From contig JACPYM010000066.1 of assembly GCA_016196035.1 (NCBI GenBank), forward strand, positions 1 to 64,000: 64,000 nt of DNA. The letters are read 5' to 3'. Every line of letters begins with the position of its first letter. Position 1 is the stretch's first letter. The notes beneath the pieces are model-generated. The model did not search any database and was not told the origin of the DNA. It saw nothing but the letters and a program-made list of their open reading frames with translations. Positions 32,788 through 40,092 of the stretch are shown here, one piece after another. A program made the position numbers and the translations under genes. Source of the DNA: Acidobacteriota bacterium (GTDB taxonomy: Bacteria; Acidobacteriota; Blastocatellia; RBC074).

Positions 32788-34974
32788 ATGAAAGTTCGCA
32801 TTGGCATTGATGTCGGCGGCACCTTCACCGACGTGGTCGTGCTGGACAACGAGACGCACGAACTCGTCGGGCAATTGAAGCTGCCCACTTCGCACACCGC
32901 GCGCGAGGGCGTGGCGCTGGGCATCGTGTCAGCGCTCGAAGAAGCCATGCGCAAATTCGCCTTGCAACCCGATGATGTCAGCTTCATCGCGCACAGCACG
33001 ACGCAGGCGACGAATGCGTTGCTGGAAGGCGATGTGGCCGAGGTGGGCGTCGTGGCGACAGGCAGCGGTTTTGAAGGCTGGCTGGCGCGGCGCGCGACCC
33101 GGGTGCCGCCGATTGCGTTGACCGCCAGCAAGCAGTTGATCGCGCAACACGCCTTCGTCAATGCGCAGAAGCGCGCGCGCGAACAGGCGTTGGAACAGGC
33201 GTTGGATTTGTTGGCGGCGCGTGGCGTGCGCGTGATCGTGGCTAGCGAAGCGTTCAGCGTAGACCGCGCTGCGGGCGAGACGCTGATTGCCGAAAAAGCG
33301 CGGGCGAAAAACCTGCTCGCCACCAGCGGTCACGAAGTCAGCAGCCTATACGGCTTGCGCGTGCGCACCCGCACCGCCGTCATCAACGCGGCCATCTTGC
33401 CGAAGATGATCGAGACGGCGGAAATGACCGAACGCTGCGTGAAAGACACCGGCATCGGCGCGCCGTTGATGATTATGCGTTCGGATGGCGGCGTGATGAG
33501 CGTCGGCGAAGTCCACAACCGCCCGCTCCTGACCATGCTCTCCGGCCCGGCGGCGGGCATCGCGGGCGCGTTGATGCACGAACGCGTGTCGGACGGCATC
33601 TTTATCGAAGTGGGCGGCACCAGCGCCGACATATCGGTCATCCGCGATGGCAATCCGGCCACGCGGTCCGCGCGTTTGAACGGGCATCGGATGTACCTGA
33701 ACACGCTGGATGTGCGCACGCTGGGCGTGGGTGGCGGCAGCATGATTCGGGTTGACGCAGAGATTGAGCCAGCCGTGAATCACATATTTGAAATTACAGA
33801 TGTCGGCCCACGCAGTGCGCACATCGCGGGGCTGGCTTATGCCTGCTTTACTCCGCCAGCAGAACTTGCCGGTGGGGAAGTCGAAATTATTCAGCCGACG
33901 CCGGGCGATGAAAGGGATTACGCGGTAGTGCGCACGATAGGTGGAAAGCGCGTGGCGATCACTACGACCTGCGCGGCAAATTTGTTGGGTTACATTACGC
34001 CGGGACATTTCGCGTTTGGAAATAAACATTCGGCGGAAATCGCTTTTACTTTATTGAGCGAGAGTTTGGGGCGTGCGGGGAAAGGTTCGTTTGCAACGGC
34101 GGCGAATGTGCTTGAGCTGGCTGGCGGCAAAATCGTGGCGACGATCAACGAACTGATTGCCGAATACCAACTCGCGCGCGATCAAGTCGTGCTGGTCGGT
34201 GGCGGCGGCGGTGCCGCTTCATTGGTGCCATTCACCGCGCAGTTGCTGAAACTGGAACATCGCATCGCCCGCAATGCCGAAGTTATTTCGCCCATCGGTG
34301 TCGCGCTGGCGATGGTGCGCGACACCATCGAACGCAACATCGTTGATCCCACGCCCGAAGATATTCTGAAAGTGCGTCGCGCAGCCGCCGATGCCGCGAT
34401 TGCGGCGGGCGCCGTGGCTGAGAGCGTCGAGGTACAGGTCGAAGTGGATAAGCGCCGCAATCTGGTACGTGCGACGGCGTTGGGCACCACCGAAATGAAA
34501 CGACGTGAGGGCGAAGCAGTGACGCTGACCGTCGCGGATTGCCAAACTGCGGCGGCACGTTCGATGCGGCTGGACGCGGGCGCAATGCGGCTCGCGGCGG
34601 AAACTGTCGGTCATTTGGTTTTCACGGGCGAACAAGTAGAGCGCTCCTGCTTTGGTCTTTTTAACGCGCGGCGGCAAATGTTGCGTGTCGTAGATCGCAC
34701 GGGCGTGATACGCTTACAGCGCAGCACGGCGCGTGTAAGCAATACGACGCTCGCCGCACTCCCAGATGAATTAGCACGCGCGGTCGAGGCGCTGACCGAT
34801 TATGGAGACGCCGGACGCACGATCCCCGACATCTTCATTTTGTACAGCGCACGCTTGGTGAATTTTTCCGGCTTGGCCGAATTGGAACAAGTACAGGCGT
34901 TGACCGAAGTCGAATTGCGGTCGCTCGATCCGGCCACCAAGTTGGTGATCGTGGCATGCCCGAAGCAGGTATAA
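32788..34974 (+). CDS. Hydantoinase/5-oxoprolinase family protein (HyuA-like)
   Basis: 728 residues from the ATG at 32788. The N-terminal ATP-binding segment RIGIDVGGTFTDVVVLDNE, the middle SFIAHSTTQATNALLEGDVA and the hydantoinase A segment MRSDGGVMSVGEV, LSGPAAGIAGAL and EVGGTSADISVI are clear. The ATP-dependent ring-opening of 5-oxoproline or hydantoins is the family reaction. No HyuB-type partner gene is adjacent, so activity on its own or on a different substrate is open. The next gene starts four bases after its stop. Confidence 0.9.
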   Translation: MKVRIGIDVGGTFTDVVVLDNETHELVGQLKLPTSHTAREGVALGIVSALEEAMRKFALQPDDVSFIAHSTTQATNALLEGDVAEVGVVATGSGFEGWLARRATRVPPIALTASKQLIAQHAFVNAQKRAREQALEQALDLLAARGVRVIVASEAFSVDRAAGETLIAEKARAKNLLATSGHEVSSLYGLRVRTRTAVINAAILPKMIETAEMTERCVKDTGIGAPLMIMRSDGGVMSVGEVHNRPLLTMLSGPAAGIAGALMHERVSDGIFIEVGGTSADISVIRDGNPATRSARLNGHRMYLNTLDVRTLGVGGGSMIRVDAEIEPAVNHIFEITDVGPRSAHIAGLAYACFTPPAELAGGEVEIIQPTPGDERDYAVVRTIGGKRVAITTTCAANLLGYITPGHFAFGNKHSAEIAFTLLSESLGRAGKGSFATAANVLELAGGKIVATINELIAEYQLARDQVVLVGGGGGAASLVPFTAQLLKLEHRIARNAEVISPIGVALAMVRDTIERNIVDPTPEDILKVRRAAADAAIAAGAVAESVEVQVEVDKRRNLVRATALGTTEMKRREGEAVTLTVADCQTAAARSMRLDAGAMRLAAETVGHLVFTGEQVERSCFGLFNARRQMLRVVDRTGVIRLQRSTARVSNTTLAALPDELARAVEALTDYGDAGRTIPDIFILYSARLVNFSGLAELEQVQALTEVELRSLDPATKLVIVACPKQV

Positions 34975-34978
34975 AGCA

Positions 34979-36154
34979 ATGCAAAGCACGAACGTGAAAA
35001 TGATTGGCGCAGCCTTTGGAGTGCGCGCGGCACAGGCCGCCGCTTTGGTATTCCCTTCATTCGTCACGCGCCCAAGGGTTACCAAAGCGGCGGCCTGTGC
35101 CGCGCGCACTCCAAAGACGCGGCCCCTTACATTCAAAGCTGTAGGTGGCTGGTTTTTGCTTGCGCTGCTTTTGTGCAGTTCGCTGGGCAATGCCCAGGAA
35201 CGCAAACCGCAGGAGCGCTCTGCGCCAGAGAACAAAGATGAGCAGGCGCAGTTGGCGCACGCGCAAACGTTGCTCAAACAAGCGCGCGAGGCTGTCGGCA
35301 ATGATGATGCCTGGAGCAAGCTGCAAAACCTGACCGTGCGACTCAAACTGGAACGCCCCATCAAATACGTCAGTGTGCAAGGCCCCGACAAAGTCGAAGA
35401 AAAAGAGCGCACGCTCAACGGCAAGATCGAATTGGATTTCGCCGCGCCCGACCGTTACCGGCGCCGGTTCACGACCCAGACGCTGAGCAATTACAACTAT
35501 TCTTTTTCCGAAATCGTCAATGGCGACAAGGCCTGGCGCGACCCGCCCTTGCAAGTGCGCTCTTCGCAGGGCGACAACCGCGTGGTGGATGTCGGGGACG
35601 TTGATCGCACGCTGAACGCGCAGACGCAAAGCGCGTTACAGCAATTGAGCCTTTTCACGCTGATGTATTTGCTGAAGACGCCCGCCGCCGTGCCGGTTAA
35701 ATGGCGCTACGAAGGCAAATATGAGTTCACCGATCAAACCTTGGGCGTGGAACCGAAAGAAGTGGACTTGTTGATGGGCGTGCTGCCCGATGAGTTCCGC
35801 CCGTTCCTGTTTCTCGATCCGCAAACACATCAGTTGGTGGCCGTCGCGCTGGCTTATGTCGAAGCCTTGCGACCCAGCGTGATGGTCGAAGTGGCCGCCT
35901 TGGATCGCGGTTATTTGCGCCGCACTTATCAACGTGCGGGGCAGGAGCGGCGGGCGCGTTCCAAACCAGCCCGTATGCACGAGATGCGCTGGCTATTGTC
36001 AGATTACCGTGCCGTCAATGGCGCACAATTGCCGCATCGCATTGACGTGACGCGCGATGGCGAGTTGCTGGAAACCATGACCGTGCGCGAACTTTCGACC
36101 GAGCGCCCGATCAATCCGAAAAAATTCGAGGGCGAGCCGAAGGTGAAGTATTGA
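34979..36154 (+). CDS. Exported LolA-like protein with a repeat-derived N-terminus
   Basis: 391 residues if started at ATG 34979; ATG 35000 is also possible. The hydrophobic export segment (GGWFLLALLLCSSLGNAQ) begins only at about residue 55. Everything before it, FGVRAAQAAALV to TKAAACAARTPK, is translated from a 37-bp-armed palindrome (35014-35116). No start codon with a ribosome site lies between the palindrome and the export segment. The mature part is alpha/beta with SKLQNLTVRLKLERP, KIELDFAAPDRYRRRFT and a C-terminal YRAVNGAQLPHRIDVTRDG, reminiscent of LolA/LolB-type outer membrane lipoprotein-sorting folds. It overlaps the next gene by one base. Confidence 0.7.
   Translation: MQSTNVKMIGAAFGVRAAQAAALVFPSFVTRPRVTKAAACAARTPKTRPLTFKAVGGWFLLALLLCSSLGNAQERKPQERSAPENKDEQAQLAHAQTLLKQAREAVGNDDAWSKLQNLTVRLKLERPIKYVSVQGPDKVEEKERTLNGKIELDFAAPDRYRRRFTTQTLSNYNYSFSEIVNGDKAWRDPPLQVRSSQGDNRVVDVGDVDRTLNAQTQSALQQLSLFTLMYLLKTPAAVPVKWRYEGKYEFTDQTLGVEPKEVDLLMGVLPDEFRPFLFLDPQTHQLVAVALAYVEALRPSVMVEVAALDRGYLRRTYQRAGQERRARSKPARMHEMRWLLSDYRAVNGAQLPHRIDVTRDGELLETMTVRELSTERPINPKKFEGEPKVKY
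35014..35116. repeat. Palindrome with 37-bp perfect arms inside a reading frame
   Basis: 35014-35050 and 35080-35116 are exact inverted copies (left arm begins CTTTGGAGTGCGCGCGGCAC). The longest perfect arms in the window. Same family as 36545-36649. It is translated as the N-terminal extension of the LolA-like protein. Confidence 0.9.
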
Positions 36155-36534
36155 TGCGCGGGCTGTCGTGTCGAAACGGGGAAACGGATTTGAGCGCAAC
36201 GGCCCGCGCCCTGGCCGCAAAATTACGCCAACAGCACGGCCCGGTTTCAGCTTTTGAGTTAGCGCGGCTACACGGCGTCGAAGTTGTTGCTGACCGCTGG
36301 CAAGTAGCACATGGCCGTATTGTTTATTACGGCGAATGCACGCGCGAACCTTTGCGCATCGTGCTGAATGAAGCCGTGCTCGAACAGGCGGACTACTGCG
36401 AACAGATGCGTGAACTCGTCATCGCGCACGAACTCGGTCATTTGTTGCTGCCGCGTCCTTCGGTTTTCGCTTCAAGCAAAACAATTGAAAGTGCTGCCCA
36501 CGCCTTTGCGCACGAATGGATTGGCAATTGTTGA
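36154..36534 (+). CDS. ImmA/IrrE-type metallopeptidase
   Basis: 126 residues. The zinc motif HELGH lies in MRELVIAHELGHLLLPR at about residues 87-103, and a second conserved stretch ESAAHAFAHEW follows as usual in this family, giving the third ligand. The N-terminal half (ARALAAKLRQQHGPVSAFEL, HGVEVVADRW) matches the ImmA/IrrE domain start. Such peptidases cleave repressors or act in stress responses and are often next to a regulator; here none is adjacent. The ATG overlaps the preceding TGA, so translation is coupled to the LolA-like gene. Confidence 0.85.
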   Translation: MRGLSCRNGETDLSATARALAAKLRQQHGPVSAFELARLHGVEVVADRWQVAHGRIVYYGECTREPLRIVLNEAVLEQADYCEQMRELVIAHELGHLLLPRPSVFASSKTIESAAHAFAHEWIGNC

Positions 36535-36544
36535 CGCGAAGCGT

Positions 36545-36649
36545 CTTTGGAGTGCGGGCGGCACAGGCCGCCGCTTTGATAGTCCAGTTGCTTATTCGAC
36601 AATCCGGAAGACTACCAAAGCGGCGGCCTGTGCCGCACGCATTCCAAAG
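36545..36649. repeat. Palindromic element, 40-bp arms, same family as 35014-35116
   Basis: 36545-36584 and 36610-36649 are inverted copies with about three mismatches and share GGCACAGGCCGCCGCTTTG with the element 1.5 kb upstream. It starts about ten bases after the metallopeptidase stop and ends shortly before the kinase start. Confidence 0.85.
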
Positions 36650-36683
36650 GCTCCGCTCTGCTTGCAAGTGAACAGCGAAATTT

Positions 36684-37709
36684 ATGGCGTACTTTTTAGG
36701 GATTGATGGCGGACAGAGCCACACCACGGCGTTGGTTGCCGATGCGCAGGGGCGCATTGTGGGTTGTGGACACGCGGGTGCAAGCAATCACACCCGCGCG
36801 CCGGGCGGACGCGAACGGCTGACCAACGCCGTTAATCAGGCAGTTGGTACGGCGTTGCGGCAGGCCGGGTTAATTGAACCGCAGGAGGTGCGCGCGTTCC
36901 GATTCGTGAGCGCCTATCTCGCGCTGACCGGTGTACCCGAAGACAAAGTCGCCATCGTCAACGAATTGCTTTCCGCTGAATTTCTGAAAGTAGACCACGA
37001 TGCACCGGGCGCGTTGGCGGGCGCGCACGCAGGTCAGCCGGGCGTGATCGTGTTGGCGGGCACGGGTTCAGTGGCGTGCGGCGAAGCGTTTGATACACGC
37101 GGCGCACGGCGTTACGTGCGCGTCGGCGGACGGGGTTATCTGTTCGCTGATGAAGGCAGCGCCTTTGCCATCGCGCGGCAGGCCTTGGCGCTGGCGTTGC
37201 GGCGGGCGGATCGTGTTGATGGTTACGACGAATTGCAGACCGCGCTGCTTGAATATTTCGCGCGGCCCGACCTGCCCAGCATCAGCGAAGACGTTTATGC
37301 CGACGTAATCTCGCGCGATCAATTGGCTGGCTTTGCCGTCGTGGTGGCGGCGCTGGCCGAACGCAGCGTCAGCGCGGCGCAACCATTGCTTGACCAGGCG
37401 GCGGATGATTTGGCCGAGTTGGCCGAAGCCGTCACGCAGCGTTTGCAAGCCAGCGAGCCGCTCGCTGTCTCGTATCACGGCGGCGTTTTCAAGAGCACCC
37501 ATCTGTTTGCGCAATTCCGCGCCGCCCTTGCCCGGCGCTTGCCGCACGCGCGCCTTGTCACCCCGCGTTTCACTGCGTCCGTTGGCGCATTACTGTTGGC
37601 GTATCGGCAGGCCGGCATAACCATCACTCCCCAACTACTCGACCAATTAGAGCGGTTTGCAATTACGTTTATGGGAGCAGCTTGTGCCGGGACGGTACCG
37701 CGCGCGTGA
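36684..37709 (+). CDS. BadF/BadG-type ATPase, N-acetylglucosamine kinase-like
   Basis: 341 residues. The ASKHA fold is visible: phosphate 1 loop FLGIDGGQSHTTALVADAQG, the SNHTRAPGG segment, phosphate 2 region GVIVLAGTGSVACGEA and GGRGYLFADEGSAFAIARQA. These are hallmarks of NAGK and related amino-sugar kinases, which phosphorylate GlcNAc on O6 in the cytosol. The last six or seven codons and the stop (GTVPRA then TGA) are supplied by the palindrome starting at 37689, so the native C-terminus has been replaced or trimmed. NanE follows, in line with an amino-sugar route. Confidence 0.88.
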   Translation: MAYFLGIDGGQSHTTALVADAQGRIVGCGHAGASNHTRAPGGRERLTNAVNQAVGTALRQAGLIEPQEVRAFRFVSAYLALTGVPEDKVAIVNELLSAEFLKVDHDAPGALAGAHAGQPGVIVLAGTGSVACGEAFDTRGARRYVRVGGRGYLFADEGSAFAIARQALALALRRADRVDGYDELQTALLEYFARPDLPSISEDVYADVISRDQLAGFAVVVAALAERSVSAAQPLLDQAADDLAELAEAVTQRLQASEPLAVSYHGGVFKSTHLFAQFRAALARRLPHARLVTPRFTASVGALLLAYRQAGITITPQLLDQLERFAITFMGAACAGTVPRA

Positions 37710-37784
37710 GCAAGCGGCGCGTCAAGCTTACGCCGTGGGTTGAGTCGTGCAGGCTCCGCTTGCTCACGCGCGCGGTACCGTCCC
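37689..37784. repeat. Palindrome with 29-bp perfect arms overlapping the kinase stop
   Basis: 37689-37717 and 37756-37784 are exact inverted copies, of the ACCGCGCGCGTGAGC family also at 31083-31170. The kinase stop TGA at 37707-37709 lies inside the left arm. Confidence 0.9.
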
Positions 37785-37889
37785 GCAGCGCGGCTTTTCC
37801 CGTAAATTGAAGTGAAAACCAATCTAGTACTCCATCAAGCTGTAAGTGATGGATGCTGAGAGCGCATCCGGGATGTAGGGCGGGATTAA

Positions 37890-38564
37890 ATGTTGCAAGG
37901 CGGACTCATTGTCTCTTGCCAGGCCCCAGCCGGTTCGCCGCTCAACGATCCCTACATCATCAGCGCGCTGGCCTTGACGGCTGAACAACACGGCGCGGTG
38001 GGCGTGCGCATCAAACACGCCGAGCAAGTCGCGGCGACCCGCGCGCGCGTTCACGTCCCAGTGATTGGTTTGGATAAAGTCGAATGCGCCGCTTCACCGG
38101 TTTACATCACGCCGACGTTCGCCAGCGCCGAGCGCCTCGCCGCCAGCGGAGCCGACATCATCGCGACCGATGCCACGCTGCGCCCACGCCCCAACGGCGA
38201 AACGCTGGATGTACTGATCCGGCGCATTCAAGACGAATTGCACAAACCCGTGCTAGCCGACGTGGCGACGCTCGACGAAGGCTTGCACGCGGCGGATTGC
38301 GGCGCGGCCTTCGTGGCGACGACGTTGTGCGGTTATACCGAAGAGACGGCGGGTATGAATTTGCCCGCGTTTGACTTGCTGGAAAAACTGGCCGCACGAC
38401 TGACCCTGCCGGTGATTTGCGAAGGCGGCGTGAGTACGCCGAAAGACGTGCGGCGCGCCTTCGATTGCGGCGCGTTTGCGGTGGTAGTGGGGACGGCGAT
38501 TACGGGCGTTGGGCAGTTGGTTGGCCGCATTGTAACAGCTACCCCACGCGCTACTCCGCGATGA
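37890..38564 (+). CDS. nanE: N-acetylmannosamine-6-phosphate 2-epimerase
   Basis: 224 residues, the normal size of a NanE TIM barrel. The start MLQGGLIVSCQAPAGSPLND, the strand segments AVGVRIKHAEQV and VPVIGLDK, YITPTFASAERLAASGADII with ATDATLRPRP, VLADVATLDEGLHA and VICEGGVSTPKDVRRA are all typical. It converts ManNAc-6-P to GlcNAc-6-P. With the upstream kinase and the NagR-like regulator it supports amino-sugar use; nagA and nagB are not in the window. The 3' end overlaps the convergent purN by 14 bases. Confidence 0.93.
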   Translation: MLQGGLIVSCQAPAGSPLNDPYIISALALTAEQHGAVGVRIKHAEQVAATRARVHVPVIGLDKVECAASPVYITPTFASAERLAASGADIIATDATLRPRPNGETLDVLIRRIQDELHKPVLADVATLDEGLHAADCGAAFVATTLCGYTEETAGMNLPAFDLLEKLAARLTLPVICEGGVSTPKDVRRAFDCGAFAVVVGTAITGVGQLVGRIVTATPRATPR

Positions 38565-39153
38565 AGCGGCGGCCGTCAATTCTTTCTCCCGCCTTCAGCA
38601 GCAGCGCCACCGCCTCCGCATAAACCCGATGTTCTTCCATCAAAATTCGCGCCGACAACGAATCTTCGGTATCGTCCGGCAACACCGGCACGACAGCCTG
38701 TTTGATGATCGGGCCGTGGTCGAGGTGTTCATCCACCAGATGCACGGTGCAGCCCGAAAACTTGACGCCGTAATCCAGCGCCTGGCGTTGGGCGTGCAAG
38801 CCGGGAAAGGCGGGCAGCAGCGAAGGGTGAATGTTGAGCACGCGATGCTGGAATTCGCCGATGAACCAGGGCGAGAGCAGGCGCATGTAACCCGCCAGGC
38901 AGACGACATCCACCTGCGCGGCGTGCAGGTGTTCAGCCAGCGCGCGGTCGTGCTCTTCGCGGGTTTTGCCGCGATGGTCGAGCACGCAGGTGGGAATGCC
39001 GAGTTCGGCGGCTTTCGCCAATCCGCCCGCATCGGCAACGTTGCTGATGACGAGCGCGATTTCGGCGTCGGGGATGCGCCCGGCGCGGACGGCTTCGGCC
39101 AGCGCGAGCATGTTGGAACCGCGGCCAGAGATGAGAATGCCAATGCGTTTCAT
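38551..39153 (-). CDS. purN: Phosphoribosylglycinamide formyltransferase PurN
   Basis: 200 residues. RIGILISGRGSNMLALAEAV, the active-site VLNIHPSLLPAFPGLHAQRQ with Asn/His, GCTVHLVDEHLDHGPII with the catalytic Asp, and the ending EHRVYAEAVALLL are all present. It transfers the formyl group of 10-formyl-tetrahydrofolate to GAR in purine synthesis. purM and purF are on the same strand 10 kb away, so the purine genes are scattered. Confidence 0.95.
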   Translation of the reverse strand: MKRIGILISGRGSNMLALAEAVRAGRIPDAEIALVISNVADAGGLAKAAELGIPTCVLDHRGKTREEHDRALAEHLHAAQVDVVCLAGYMRLLSPWFIGEFQHRVLNIHPSLLPAFPGLHAQRQALDYGVKFSGCTVHLVDEHLDHGPIIKQAVVPVLPDDTEDSLSARILMEEHRVYAEAVALLLKAGERIDGRRFIAE

Positions 39154-39990
39154 AAGGTGATTCAGGATGGAACGATAGATTGTTTTGTAAAGGAGGCGGG
39201 ATTCTACTCTGTGACTAGGCTGGCAACCAACTCTACGGGTGAAGCTCTTTATGCCGCCATACCGGCGGAAGCTTTGAGGTGAGCTTCAGCCCAAGATGGC
39301 CGGAATTTTCCACCACCCGGACTGCGCGCCCGTGCGACTTGCTTTAACCGGCTTGCGCTTGGATTGGCCGGGCGGGCAGCGTGCGCGCGTTTTTGACCGA
39401 GCTTCCCACACTTTCTTGCTCCTCGCATTAAGGGCAGGGCATACGCAAAACTGCAAGAAGAGGTGTGGGCAAAGAGCCGCGCCACGCTCGTATGATTTTT
39501 AGAGCGGAAAAACACTGAGACTGACTGATTTGATTAGGCGGCTAGCAAATGCGTGAGGCATAATGCGGTCGCATTCCAGGTGCCAATAACTTTGCTATCG
39601 TCTAAAGAACCTTCGAAAGAAGATTCCTTTATGAACCCTCAACCCTTACGAATTCAGCGCGGATTGGCTTGTTAATAGCGCATTTCTGCTGAAGGTCATC
39701 CCCAGCGGACTGGTCATGGCATCAATCAGTCCGGCTTATGCTTCTGGCAAAAAAACACCGCTCACTGGGGCAAGTTTAACCCTTTAGGTAAGTACCGACT
39801 GTCTGTCTGTTCGCCAGGCGATGGTTCTCTTGGTTGTCGCCTATGTGGTTGGCCATTGGAACTGCCTGAGCGGCTATGACGATGCTGTTTCTAGCTCTGA
39901 CCCTAAACCAAGGCCTGGCAAATAACTGCTTGCTTTCGTCCCAGTGAGTTTGGTTCTGCCTGGTTTTTGGCGCTGATCACGCCAAAAAAA
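39154..39990. other. 837-bp stretch without a supported gene
   Basis: Short open frames are present but none has both a start signal and recognisable protein sequence. A hairpin-like pair CCCACACTTTCTTGC (39405-39419) and 39453-39469 (GCAAGAAGAGGTGTGGG) lies in the first half. The second half looks like featureless, more AT-rich sequence. Confidence 0.5.
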
Positions 39991-40058
39991 TTTGGTAGTG
40001 GGGTAGTCAGGTGGGACTACAAACTAAAGCCGTCCCACCTGACTACCCCACTACCAAA
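39991..40058. repeat. Palindrome with 27-bp perfect arms upstream of the S8 peptidase gene
   Basis: 39991-40017 and 40032-40058 are exact inverted copies around a 14-base loop (left arm begins TTTGGTAGTGGGGTAGTCAG), next to an A-run. It lies 34 bases before the gene start and would form a very stable leader hairpin. Confidence 0.85.
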
Positions 40059-40092
40059 AATTGATTGTCTCTCTAACCTGCGAGGAAGTTTT

